Positions 11,611-23,534 of a stretch of DNA of 64,000 nucleotides are shown in pieces; within the stretch, counting starts at the first letter, position 1, and every line of letters begins with the position of its first letter. Location: assembly GCF_000002235.5 (NCBI RefSeq), contig NW_022145604.1, positions 29,671,857 to 29,735,856 on the forward strand, given 5' to 3'. This stretch comes from Strongylocentrotus purpuratus (lineage: Eukaryota > Echinodermata > Echinoidea > Camarodonta > Strongylocentrotidae). The notes under the pieces were generated by a model. That model was given only the letters and a program-made list of their open reading frames with translations. It was not told the origin of the DNA and did not search any database. The position numbers and the translations under genes were made by a program.

Positions 11611-14600
11611 CTCTCTCCTCTATCTCTCTGTACCTCTCTCTCTCCCTGTATCTCTATCTCTATACCTCTCCAACTCATCATCTCCTTTCTTCTCCTACAT
11701 GTATTTTCCTTTCTCTCTTATTTCTTTCCTTCTCTCTGCCACACATGCGTCCTCATACTACCTCAGTACTTTGTCCGATCTTTGCTAATCTACAAAAGAA
11801 CCAAGTTATATTGTTGCTTCTAAGGTTCATCTAAAAAAAATAAGTTTAATTCATTTTTTCCCCTATAATATTTTGGATTTTACACATCCAGAAGTCTAGT
11901 ACGTAAATTAATTCATAATCATTTGCTTAAAACTTCACTCTCGGGATGATAACTTCTCATCTTGTTTTTTGTTTAATAATCTTCTTTTTCAGAACCCACC
12001 GTACTTCAATGCTAAACATCGGAAGGATCTGTTCGGTAACGATATGACGGTAGATGAGATCTTCGACAATATGGACCATAATGCTGATGACGAGGTGATT
12101 TAAATATTGTTTGACTAAACAATTTCAAAAAAGAAACATATTTTGAAAATTGGGGAATATGGGTTTTGTTTTTAGATAATGTATTCAAATATTCAACTAA
12201 CGTAAGGTAATTATGTATCAGTAAAATGCTTACGGGTGTTATTAAATTATCATTATCATTATCATAAATTGTATATTTATTATTAGTACCATACATTATA
12301 TTATCATTGTTAAAACCATCACAAGAAACTTGTTGTTGGTATTTATAGACGGAGTATATATACCCATTCTGTTTTATCATCAATTTTTTCAAGTATTAAT
12401 ATGCATACCTATGGAGACCGATCCTTTGTGGTTTCGGCTCCAGCTCTGTGGAATTCTCTTGACAATCAGAAATACATCTTCCCTTTATGATGTCAAGAGA
12501 GCTTTAAAGAGCCTTATATTACAGTAGTGTAACACTTCTTGATTTGATTTGTTGGTGTTCATGTAGTGGTGTTATTTGTCCTCTCATATATATGTTGATG
12601 TAGATAGTTGTAAAGCGTATTATTTTAATGTACAGCGCATTGTAAATTAAGTGTTAATTATTATGCGCTAAATAAATCGAAAGTTTTCTGATTATTATTA
12701 TTATCTAAGATGTGTGTATTCCTACTCTGTCATGTGAGAAAGAGTTGGTTCACTAATTTCAGTCTTTCCACCTCCTAGATAACGTTTGATGAACTACAGG
12801 CATTTGCCGAGGAGCGAGGGGTGGGGATCCAAGCAAACTTCCAGGGCTACGGTCGCAAGGAGATCAACGGGTTATCAGACTTCTTAGGGACACTGCAAGA
12901 GACATTACTCGTCAATGTGAAGAGGATTTTTGTAACGGTAGGCATGGTAGGGGTAAAACAATGCAAGTGATCGCGTTGCCGTGGTTGGTGGTTGCATGGG
13001 TGCGGTGGGTGGTGAGGATGATGATGCTGTTGCTGCTGCTGCTGATGATTATGACGATGATAGCGGTGGGAATGATGATGATGATAATAGTGGTGGTGAT
13101 GATGATGGTGATAATGATGATGATGGTCATGATGGTGACGAAAGTGGTGGTGATTATGATGATAATGGTGATGATGATGATGATAATGGTAGGGGTGGTG
13201 GCAATGGTTACTAGTAGCACCGGTGGTGATGATAATGATGATGATTATGATGATGATGACTATGACGATGATAGCGGTGGGATGATGATGATAGTGGTGG
13301 AGTTGATGATGGTGATTATAACGATGATGATGATTATGGTGGTGGCAATACAGTAGTTACTGGTAGCAAAAAACATATCGATAATGGTAGTATGTACCAA
13401 TGGTAATCAATGGAACAGAAGGAGATCGAGAATGATAAAGCAAATATTAGCGGAAAGATTGTGGTAATGATATGGATTCACTATAGCTACATCATTAACA
13501 TTAAATTGTGATGATAATACAAATGTTTCGAAGACGATCGAATAATTGTTGCTAAAAAATTAGAAACATATTTCTTCCTTCACTTTCATGTATCCAGGAA
13601 GGAGACGTCAATCGAACATTAGGTATCGATACTGTGTATGTCGATACTACAGACTTCGTGCTTGAGGCGGAGGACAAAGAATTTCTTATCCAGGTAAATA
13701 ATGCTGATGGACCAGGGGGGTGTTTCACAACGAAACTAAGTCGAACTTAACTCTAAGTTAGACTTAACAGGTATGGAGAGCCGTTAGCATCTATGAAAAT
13801 ATTTTGTAAAAAGTTTTTTTTTAAGGGCATAAAATGTCGATTCAAATCATTCACATTTTCTAGCATTAAGGAGATTTCATGTTCTTAATGTGGAATTTAA
13901 AAAAAGTCGAAAACACTTGAATTTTCTCTTTTGAATATATGTCATTAAATATTTTTAAGGCTGCAAACGGCTCTCCATAATTTTTGAGTCCAACTAAGAG
14001 TTAAGTTCGACCAAGGATCTTTATGAAACACCCCATCGAATAGTAAGGGGGAGGGGGGGGGGGTTGATATCCCACTCATTTACTCTTTCTTTCTATTTCG
14101 GCAAATCCCTAGTGCTAATCGGGACTTAGTAGTCGCAAAATTGAATATCCCTTTTTTTGCATCTTGCAAAATTATCTCCTATCACCTTCCTAGAACGAGA
14201 ACAAGCTTTGCTCAAAATACCTTAATATATACAGGTCCTAAGTTCTGGAATTCTCTCGATTCTGTGATTAAAAGGTCTGTAAGTGTAGATGTATTCAGAA
14301 GAAAATTGAAAAGTTATTATTTGAATACATATTGTAATTCCTGATTCTTGACTATTCTTGTCTCCAAACTGTATACTTATGTTCATTACAATGAGTAACT
14401 ATAAACGGTATGACCATACCAACTATGTTTATAATATACTCATATGGAGAACAAACTATATTGTAATATTGTTTCAATAAGCTACAGATATATTCCCTTC
14501 CCTTTTCCTTGTCTGTTGTAGTTAACTGTGAGTATCGGTTCATGTATCCCTGTAATCTCCCTTTCCCTGTTTTAGCGTGTATTTGTATTTTATAAACTTT

Positions 14601-15525
14601 ACTTTAGTTAATTATGTAATGTTTAGTTTAAGGAGCCTATCCACAACAAGCTCTGCTTTTCCATAGGCTCCGCCACTGTATCTCAATATTCTGAATAGTG
14701 TGTACCGGTATTGTATGTACATGTATAAAATAATCATTTTAAATATGTTGTTACACTCTTAAAAATGAGATATTGTGGAAACCAATAAACTATCTATCTA
14801 TCTATCTATCTGCATGTTTGCCTCCCCCCCGGGAGTCACAAGGACACACCAAAAAGGATTTTCCGGCATTATAATTCACAGATAAATTAACATCATGAAA
14901 CATTTCGCAATTAGTCCCGATTGATAGCTATTGCGTTGTTTGTTACTCCTGTTATATTGATTATCACATAGAATGTCACAATTTGGAAACACATATCAGT
15001 TCATTTCATTTCCTTTATTTCCACAATAACAGCAAATGAAATTTACAAAGCTTTCCGTTTTTACAAAGTCATTCTAATCAAAATATTAACAAACGAGAAA
15101 TAAACATAATACGGTTCGGGCAATGCAGTAGAAGTTAAGACTAAGAAGACAATTGCTTGCTGTATTTTGGAGGTTCCCCGACTTAAAATATCATAGTATC
15201 ATAAGTAAAACAAATCATTTGAAAAAATTATGAGAAGAAAAACGAAATAGTGCCTATAACGATACAATTATGCTGTAGAAAATAAAACATTTCATTTCTA
15301 ATGAGGCCATCGATTGAGACTAAAGGTCATTTTCATTCTCAACCGCCGATGTTATGCCTTTATTCAATTTATTTTATTCCTATCATTCTCTGACAGCAAG
15401 GAGTACGTGGTGTGCAGGCCTTTCTACGTTACTATGTCAGGCAGAATGACCCACCTCTGAAAGCCAGTCTACGAGGCCCCAATGACACACGGAGTACAGT
15501 CATGTTTGATGATCTTCATAGATGA
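5929..15525 (+). CDS. Patatin-like phospholipase with two EF-hand loops
   Basis: Predicted lipid acyl hydrolase with a Ser-Asp dyad. Eleven exons, all in phase, encode 639 residues: 5929-6462, 7845-7992, 8940-9212, 9363-9458, 9622-9752, 10473-10567, 11102-11258, 11993-12094, 12779-12937, 13598-13693 and 15397-15525. I chose ATG 5929 over the upstream frame because it gives MGSKSSK, a classic N-myristoylation start. Residues 1-150 are Lys/Ser-rich with an acidic DDDDDD run. Patatin motifs follow: oxyanion loop GGGNKG (165-170), nucleophile elbow GGASAG (Ser196) and the DGG motif (Asp337). A Lys/Arg/Glu-rich helix leads to two canonical EF-hand loops, at 460-471 (DINQNSIISRDE) and 506-517 (DHNADDEITFDE). 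Membrane association and calcium control are inferences from these motifs. The natural substrate and closest paralogue are not known. Introns are full of MITEs, LINE ends and simple repeats. Confidence 0.9.
6618..6650. repeat. (GA)n microsatellite
   Basis: Uninterrupted GAGAGA run in intron 1 of the patatin-like gene. Confidence 0.85.
8050..8600. repeat. Candidate dispersed repeat with (AT)n head
   Basis: Starts with (TA)n at 8062-8081, then 'tgcgctttacaaagtaaaaa', followed by a GC-richer, G-rich block (8330-8590) of different base composition from the surrounding intron. This looks like an old insertion in intron 2 of the patatin-like gene. No second copy in the window confirms it. Confidence 0.35.
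9828..9935 (+). repeat. Dispersed repeat family B, internal fragment
   Basis: 'gcaaggttctggaaacatcaa' through 'atgtatatgggactac' matches the middle of the complete element at 51276-51650 and the fragment at 62435. It lies in intron 5 of the patatin-like gene. Confidence 0.6.
10628..10767. mobile_element. Foldback MITE (GGGCCC...CTTACAAAGAGTT ends)
   Basis: 140-bp inverted repeat: the left end 'ccgtcttacaaagagttg' is matched by 'caactctttgtaagacaggg' on the right, with further internal pairing (atcaatcgcaa / ttgcgattgat). It lies in intron 6 of the patatin-like gene. Confidence 0.7.
11315..11790. repeat. Long (TC)n polypyrimidine tract
   Basis: About 475 bp of CT-rich sequence filling the centre of intron 7 of the patatin-like gene. 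It yields long Ser/Leu frames that are not genes. The tract could form triplex (H-DNA) structure. Confidence 0.9.
12395..12710 (+). mobile_element. LINE 3' end with (TTA)n tail
   Basis: Encodes a frameshifted reverse-transcriptase C-terminus: YGDRSFVVSAPALWNSL, then in another frame IRNTSSLYDVKRALKSLIL. A short 3' region ends in (ATT)n at about 12690-12705. The LWNSLP-type signature is typical of CR1/L2/Jockey-like LINE ends. It lies in intron 8 of the patatin-like gene. Confidence 0.6.
13010..13345. repeat. (GAT/GGT)n trinucleotide-rich tract
   Basis: More than 300 bp of interrupted GATGATG and GGTGGTGAT repeats in intron 9. Open frames across it are artefacts. Confidence 0.85.
13715..14034 (+). 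mobile_element. Foldback MITE, GTTTCAC family, copy 1
   Basis: About 320 bp. Left end 'ggggggtgtttcacaacga' plus 'gtcgaacttaactctaagtt'; right end 'aactaagagttaagttcgac' plus 'atgaaacacccc'. Internal 'ggagagccgttagcatc' is mirrored by 'aacggctctccata'. A second copy lies at 57737-58031. It is in intron 10 of the patatin-like gene. Confidence 0.75.
14120..14812 (+). mobile_element. LINE 3' end with (CTAT)n tail
   Basis: An open stretch at 14141-14344 reads RTRTSFAQNTLIYTGPKFWN, then SLDSVIKRSVSVDVFRRKLK. This is a reverse-transcriptase C-terminal pattern (GPxxWNSL...FxxxLK). A roughly 450-bp 3' region ends in (CTAT)n at 14790-14811. It lies in intron 10 of the patatin-like gene. Confidence 0.6.
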
Positions 15526-15548
15526 TCAGGCCCCAGGAAATGTATAGT

Positions 15549-15694
15549 GGCCCTGAAGGGACATCGCGAATAGACGAAATCGCGAATTATTCACGACGAA
15601 ATTGGCGACGAAATTGACGACGTCGTGAATTTTGTCGCGAATATCGTCGTGAATAATTCGCGATTTCGTCTATTCGCGATGTCCCTTCAGGGCC
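15549..15694. mobile_element. Foldback MITE, 48-bp near-perfect arms
   Basis: GGCCCTGAAGGGACATCGCG begins the left arm and its exact complement ends the right. The arms are about 48 bp around a roughly 50-bp loop rich in 'gacgaaatt'. It begins 24 nt after the patatin-like stop codon, so it is probably transcribed in that gene's 3' UTR. Confidence 0.85.
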
Positions 15695-15699
15695 ACCAT

Positions 15700-16036
15700 A
15701 AATATGTGGCTTCCCTGGTAGAAGAACATCATTCTCGTCCGGGTTTACGCTCGTCAGAACTACTTCTTGTCCAAGTTCCACGTACCCGTACGACTACGGA
15801 TGTATGGTGATCGTGCCTTCTCTTCAGTTGCTCCACGCCTCTGGAACTCCCTCCCTTCTGTTCTTCGCAACACCAACACACAGGAAAGCTTTAAAGCAAG
15901 CATCAAACCCATTTGTTCAAGCAAATAGTCCATAACTATTGGAGGAGCGGGCGCCTTCGAATGTTTGAAATAGATAAATGACGCCAAACAACTGCTTTGG
16001 ATCATCATCATCATCATCATCACCACCACCATCATC

Positions 16037-16082
<46 letters not shown>

Positions 16083-16083
16083 C
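15700..16083 (+). mobile_element. LINE 3' end with (ATC)n tail
   Basis: Encodes YGDRAFSSVAPRLWNSLPSV, then LRNTNTQESFKASIK, a reverse-transcriptase C-terminus with disrupted frame upstream. It ends in an (ATC)n/(ACC)n tract at about 16001-16080, the usual simple-repeat tail of such elements. Confidence 0.65.
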
Positions 16084-16575
16084 TTACATCACTGGTGTAG
16101 CCTAGATTCAGTCCGGGAAAAACACACGAAATCCTCATTTAGGGTGTAATTTGGATTCAGAATAAATCCTTGTTTGGGGGGTGTCCGGGAAGCAACTTAG
16201 ACAAAAAAAAATTCTCGGAATGAATTCTGGATAAATAACATTTTATAAGCAAAGTAAATTTGCCCTTGCATCAAATCATCGTTGCCATATCATGCACTTT
16301 TTCGTATCAATGCACATGTAGACCATCAAAGCAAGGAGTTATTTGATTGGATGCATTATTGAGTGTATCTGTTTTTAACATTTATCTTTCACGAAGATTC
16401 CAAGGACAATTTATCTGTCTTCAGCATGTATAATGGTATATTATAATTAGAAATGTTGTCCACATCCAGTGGTGAATGTCATGAAATTATTTTGACATCT
16501 TTGTATATTAAAACATCTGAATAAAATACATATGTTAACAGATGAATAAAATACATGTATCTACACTCATGTACA
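16084..16575. other. Intergenic sequence, nothing recognised
   Basis: AT-rich sequence between the LINE end and the SINE. No exon, inverted repeat or conserved motif seen. Confidence 0.4.
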
Positions 16576-16835
16576 ATGACCGGGCATGGGGGCTCAGTGG
16601 TTAGAGCGCCCGCCTCATGAACGGGAGGTCGTGGGTTCGAACCCCGGCCGAGTCATACCAAAGACTTATAACAATGGGACCTTCTGCCTTCTAGCTAGGC
16701 GCTCAGCATATTAGATTGGAAAAAGGTAGTAATAACATATTATGTTATGCAGGGCCCGCTGGAAGAGCAGTTTCATAACTGAAGTAGTGGGTACCCTGGG
16801 TAAATAAAACGTTAGTATTATTATTATTATATATT
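16576..16835 (+). mobile_element. tRNA-derived SINE
   Basis: tRNA-like head with an A-box-like 'gggctcagtggttagagcgc' and a perfect B box GGTTCGAACCC, an unrelated body of about 150 bp, and an (ATT)n tail. The body and tail mark it as a SINE rather than a functional tRNA. Confidence 0.75.
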
Positions 16836-17255
16836 ATATATAACTAACACAACTAACACAATCCTGAGTCTCAAACTCATTTTGCCAAATCAAGATACTT
16901 TCATATCAATAAAATTGACTATTTCTCGAATCGATTTTGTTAAGAGTGTTTATTTGCATATTCATGTCAACATACAGCATACGAGAGGACACATCACTGG
17001 TAATCACGCAACCCCCTTTATCTTTCAAAGACAACAAAGACAAATTACTATGAAATGTTAGTTCGTCATCAAAATACACCGAGTTAAGAAGATTTTACGA
17101 GGTGGAGGTATTTTCAAACTCATTGAGGGGGGGGGGGGGCTGCAAAGCCTTTGAAGCCTCCTTTTGGGCCCATTCCACTGATGAAGTTTTGAATGGCAGT
17201 CCTCTTCATTAATGGTCTCGCAAAAGTTATTCTACACCCCCTCAAAAAAGGTTCT

Positions 17256-17302
<47 letters not shown>

Positions 17303-17456
17303 GGAGGGGGATGTTGGGGAGGACCGGGGAGGGGTATGATATATTCGGTAGTAGGGGCATCATTGACACTGATACACATCAATAGTAGTATTATTATTAA
17401 TTTATCCCGCATACTGTTCCATGAGAGAGAAGGAGAGAGAGAGAAAGGGCACGAGA

Positions 17457-17494
<38 letters not shown>

Positions 17495-17547
17495 TTAGGA
17501 AGGAAGTGGGGAGGGGGAGAGTAGAAGAGTTTTGATTGAGGGGGAGA
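16836..17547. other. Intergenic sequence with (GA)n tracts
   Basis: Unremarkable to about 17120, then poly-G at 17129-17139 and two (GA)n blocks (17258-17300, 17425-17490) just past the 3' end of the BHMT-like gene. Confidence 0.5.
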
Positions 17548-20500
17548 TCATTGACACGCATTGTTATTCTCCAACTTTGATGTTCCTCTCGAGTAGAGCT
17601 TCGACGAATTCCTCCTAATCTTGTCACTTGTCCCGAAGACTACACTCAGCGACATATCGGGAGAGTAGCGGGAAGCCCGGGGTTTCCTGCCCAGAGTTTC
17701 GGCCATGGTTCGGGTGAAGTGAGGGGCATTCCCGCAGCACAGCCCCATGTATTGTATGCCCAGGTCAATGCACTTTTTGGTGAAGTCCTTGATATCGGAT
17801 CGGTTGCATTGGTTGCAGTCGATATCGGTTGGGTAGGTTAGTTTTTCTGTCAGACGCACAAGAACAAAAAAAAAACAACATGTAAATGGATGGAAAGAGT
17901 ATGTTTAGAAGGTTTTACAACAAACGTGTGGCCGAAAGCTTGATATTCCAAGGAACGAATTATGAAGGAAAAAACAAACGAAAAAACAATGTCATGCAAC
18001 TACACGAATAATAGTTGTCGACAGCTGTATACAAAATTCCAATTACCGACATAACTTTTACTAAGGATGTACACAGGAGCGGTTCGAGAATAATAATACA
18101 CACACACGCACTTTGGTACGGTTTTAGGGGTGGGGCACATAGGTGTTCTTGCGTATATTTTCTACATACGCCTTGCGATACCCCCTAGAACCGCCACTGG
18201 GTGTACCTACTTCCATGATGTAACCCTACCATCATACCCTGTTCCTCAAGCGACGTTCCTGAATTAAATCTCTCATTTACCTGTCTTCGCATCTTTGAGC
18301 TGAAACCAGTTTTCGTACATCTCAGTTCGGTACACCACGGGTAATGCAGCGATCGGGATCTAGGGTACGAAAAATAGTAATTGTATTTCAAAATGCCTCT
18401 CTTCTGTACTGTTCAGTGGCATAGGCTTAGCTTCCCATCCTCCTCCGCACAAGATTAAACCGCACAGGCAGAACAGGTTTTTTTTTTTTTTTTTGGGGGG
18501 GGGGGGGGGGGGCTGTCCCCCTCCACTCCCATATCCCGAGGGCAAATGGGAGGGAAGCTCGCAAGATTCGTCACAGAGGTGCCAATTTGGGTTTGATTGA
18601 TCACATATTCAACAATAAATAGCTTTTGTATCTTTATTCTGTTTTTTTCAAACTTTCACTGACCTGTTTCTCTCATTTTTCTGCTTCTAGTGAAACCAAC
18701 TTAATGTCAGGGCGGACTTCCCCTTTAAAGGCATCGTTTAATTTTTTTAAATTTGAGATGCATGACCCTACGTGTAATAAGTGTCTGTAATATTATGGTG
18801 TAATATTGAAGCCCTAAAACAATTGCGCTTCAAAATGATCATGAAGTGCCTCAAAATAGTAAAAATCTTTGAGTGACCGGTTTTACCATACTCATTTTTC
18901 CCAATAGACTGTAGTGTTATGAAAACCGTTAGGAGTGAAATTGCGATTACCAATCATAAATATCTTGATAAGCAGTCAGGCGATCAGCTTATAAAAGTCA
19001 TGGGATTCCTGAATGACCTAACGGTTTATAATTATGATTGCAGCATGAGCTTAATCCAGAATTTTGTTTTAGAATCTGAGGCAATATTATCGAGTCACTT
19101 TAACTGAAGCCTTACCTTTAACCCAACTTTGGATGCCTTTTCAAGAAGATCGATCATTGTGGCGGGACCATAGGCACAGTTGAAGCCCACCACGGCAGCT
19201 CCGGCCGCTTCTAGTTGCCTGAGACCGTCTATCATCTCCACATCGTCTACGAGTTCTACTCGTCCATTCCCCATATACCTTGGTGAAATGGTCACTACCG
19301 CTGGGAGGCCTGCAGAGAGAAAACAACATTATGATTTATTGAATGGTTGGTTAGTTGTTTGTTTGATTAATTGATTGATTACTTAGTTGGTTGACTGTTT
19401 GATTGATTGATTAATTGGTCGGCTGGTTGATTGATTGATTGGGTTGATTGATTGATAGACTGATGGATTGATTGGTCGGTTGATTGATTGATATCATTGA
19501 TCGATTCATGAGTTGATTGGTTGGTCGATTGGTTGATTGTTTGATTGACTAAATGCTACCTGTATTCTCCAAAAACAGTGGTATGACTGTCACACTTGCC
19601 GGTAGACCTGAAGAGAAATTTGATCTGATTGAATGTACGATTGATTGACTGATTGACTCAATGACCGATTTATTGATTAATGGGATGCTTGGTTGTTTGA
19701 TTGATAGTATTTACGGCATTTTAAAGTTAAATACAATGTATGAGAGGGAGACGGAGGGAGGATGAAAAAGTAACTTTACAACTACACCAAAATCTTTGCA
19801 ATTTTCACTGCATTACGTCGCAGTATTAGGGCGGAAATGACATGTAGGCCTAAGACAAATTACCTTTTCCATATTCTTTGATACACTCTAAGGCCATCAT
19901 GGCTTCACCGAAGATACTAAATGTCTCTGCTATGATGTAGTCCGCTCCCTCCTCTACGGCCCATTCCACTTGCTCCTGCAACATGGTAAAAATTAAATGA
20001 ACTTTGAATTGAATCCATTCACCACTTTCATAAAACTATGCAAAGTCAAAAAATACAATACAATATTTCTTACAAACATAGATAAGCCTTTGTCCCCTTT
20101 GGAGTCCAAGTGTTGGGAGAATTGACCCCTGACCCTATGCAATGCAGCTCTTACTTCGGTGGAAATGGCGTTTGTTGTCAGTTGAGAGCCAAAGTAGGCC
20201 CTACAGTTTATTGCTGTTTCGTCTATAAATGGTTTGTATAATACCCAATCGGTCTATTCCCATATGGTCTAACACCAAGCCAGTCTACTATCCACATGGT
20301 CTAACAATCATTCCGTTTACTTATCATTTGGTCTATTAACCATTTAGGCTAATAGTAATTTTTCTAATTTCCATTTGGTATAATCTTCAATAAGTCTATT
20401 TACCATTTGTTATATTGCTCATTTGGTCTAATTTCTAGTCGGTCTAATGCCCATTTTGTCTACTATCCATATTGTCTAATAATCATTTAATCATAAATAA

Positions 20501-23498
20501 CATTATTCACCAAATGATTATTAGACATTATGGATAGTAGACGGGCTGGGTGTAGACCATATGGGAATAGACTAATTGGGTAGTAGACCAACTGGTTGTA
20601 GACCAAACAATTCACCAGCCTACCTAACCTTGAAGGGGAGTCGGGCTAACTCGGACCCGGATACATATCGGCCCGCTGCAAAAACGGTAAGTTTTTGCAG
20701 GTTAAGGGTTAGGTTTAGGGTTAGGGTTAGGGTTAGGGTTAGGGTTAGGGTTATGGTTGAGGTAGGGTAAACTGACAAAAACAAGTTAGCCCGGATCCCA
20801 TTGAAGGATATACGAGTTAACACCTTTCTGGCTCTCACGTTGATACCTTAAACATCACTCTGACAGCCTCCTTGCTGCCCTCATCGTCCGGATCCCAATC
20901 TCCTGTGTTGGAGATGTCACCACACATCAGAGTCTCTGTCTCATCGGCCACCTCACGAGCCATCTTCAGCGCTAGACGATTGGTCAACTCGAGCTTGTCT
21001 TCTCGATCGACATCAGATAGCTTCTTACGAGAGGCATAATACTGGGCAGATGCGATAAAAGAAAATAGGAGATACAATACCCATAGTGGTACTTTGATGA
21101 TAAGAATAATCATAATAATAGTAACATAACATTACTGTATAGTGCGATCTAACTCAGAGCGAGTTCTCAAAGCGCTTAAAGGGATAGTTGAGTTTTGTTG
21201 CAATGGGTGCTACACAAACTAATTTTGTTGTAAGATAATGAAAAATTGAGTGTCATAGTTGGAACAACATACAATTTTTTGAAGCTGGAGCTGAATTGGT
21301 TTGATCGTATTGGCTAAATTTCACACATTTTGGGGTTTAAAAGTACCTCCATAGCAATTTTAAGTTCTAAAAGAGCACTAGATGTGTCATAAATAAGAAT
21401 AAGAGTAGTAACCATGCACTGTGAAGGACTCAATTATCCGTTTAACAAAAGCAATATCCATATACAGGGAGAAGACAATCAAGATAAAAGACTTTCAAGT
21501 ACATGTGTAATGTAGTTATACAATCATATCTGAATACACAGCGAATGCATTGAGGATTGCTAACAAACCAAAGGCAGAGCCTGCGCATCTCTTAAAATAA
21601 TCTAAATTAAGATAGCAGGAGTTATGTTATACCTAAACTAGTGACAATTATGATGGTATTAATGATAATATGAGCACACCCCTTCACCCGCTTCCCCCAC
21701 TATAGCGACAAGAAGGTATTACCAAAAAAGATAAAACACTGATTTTGGTGTTCAAAATGTTATCTAAAGCTTGATTTTCAGACAGAAAAATGCCAACGTT
21801 TGCCCTACCTCGAAAGGGTCCACCTCATATAAAATCCTAGTTACGGCCCTGATCAAACATATTACATAGCTTTGTATACAATATTTACATAGGTGTCTTA
21901 TTTACATCAGATGATGTGCAAATGATCGTTTGTCATTTAATCCTTTCTTTCTACAAACGCGACCTCAATTTATTTGTCTTCGAGATTCACCAGTAATGAT
22001 AACATGTACGCATTTAGACGTAGTGAGCTGTCGAAGAATGCCAAAGTTTGGTGTAAGGCGATTACAAAAATATATACATGAAAAACATGAAAATATTGCT
22101 AAAATTATTTATTTCTGATTTAAAAAAAAAAAAAAATAATGCCGGCGGACATCTTAAAAAATAACCCGGCTGTCAGGGAAAATAAACCGAGCGGCCATTT
22201 TGAGAGGCCATTTCGAAAAGAAAAAAAAGAAAAGAAAAGGGCCTCCTCCTTCCTATTTTTCAAAAAGGCAGAACGCTAAACATGTTTTTTTGTTGTTGGC
22301 ATAAATCTGAGACCAAGTCATGCTCAGTTTCGGGTAGTTTTTAATGCCATATGACAACAGTCAAAGCTAGAAAATTCAAGACTTCTAAAGAGCCCCATTA
22401 CTTTTATTGTTATGCTTATATGCTAATATAATGCTTATATGCTAATATAATCGCTTTCATAACTTTCAGGTAAAATGTGTATCCTGGATAATCCTGAAAT
22501 TTGTTAAAAAGGGTGTTCTTTAAAAAAAAAACAATCTTAAGAACCAGTCTAAACATTTTTTTGTTTGTTTGTGTGAGTTTCTTGTTTCTTGGTTTGATTG
22601 TTTGTTTGAGTTGTTTGTTTCTCTGTTTTTTTTTCCTTCTTCTTTTTCTCCTTGTTCTGGTAATTTTATCTTGTTTTATGCTTTGTTTAGTTCAAATGGG
22701 CCTCGTTGAATTGTCTAGAATGCTCAATGGAAGCAATAGGGCGCAAGTTATTAGTACCAAGACTACACCAGCCTACCCTGGGAGGTTTGATCAAAATCAA
22801 AGCTCCATGGTCTAACTTGGATCTCATTATTTTACCGTTAAAGCCGGGACTACGTCACTCCCTGCGTGCACGAAATCACGGTACATCTGACGAACTAGTT
22901 CCGGGTGATCTATGACGACTTCCGGTACAAATGGGCCAGACTTGATGTAGCCCTGTCGCTCAAAGCCCATCACATATCCCTCCGCACAGAGGATGGTTTC
23001 TCCATCATTAAGACGTTCAAGTAGTCCTGTTTGGAAAAAACAGACATAGAGAGACAGAGAGAGAAAGAAAGAGAGAGACAGAGAGACAGGGAGACAGAGA
23101 GAGAGAGAGAGAAAGAAAGAGAGAGACAGAGAGACAGGGAGACAGGGAGAGAGAGAGAGAAAGAGAGAGAGAGAGAAAGATCCAATAAAAGCAAATCAAT
23201 TCAGTGAAATATAAAGAATTTACTATTTTTGTGATCGATTCCACAGCATTTCTTTCACAATGCAATCGCATGACTAGAACTCAACTTTATCTATGAATCA
23301 TTTAGAGGTGATCAGGACTCATTCGTAAGTGTAGAGTCTAATTATTTTCAAGTTGGTTAAAATTCAAAAATTCAAAACTGGTTAAAATTGGAATTTCAAT
23401 TCAAGGGGTGGAGGGGGGGGGGGGTACCAGGAAACTAGAGCGCATGTTCAATGATGACGAGACTAAAGAAGAGAAAGGGAGAGGGGTAGGGGTGGGGT

Positions 23499-23534
<36 letters not shown>

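Noticed and set aside
11194..11834. Long Ser/Leu-rich frames
   Set aside because: They arise from the (TC)n tract within intron 7 of the patatin-like gene.
12912..13356. Ile/Thr-, Met/Val- and Asp/Gly-rich frames
   Set aside because: Products of the (GAT)n tract in intron 9.
18360..18545. Pro/Lys-rich - strand frame
   Set aside because: Caused by the poly(T)-poly(G) tract in a BHMT-like intron.
20700..20755. Chromosome-end or fusion site
   Set aside because: The tract is short, lies inside an intron of an intact gene, and its flanks are inverted repeats.
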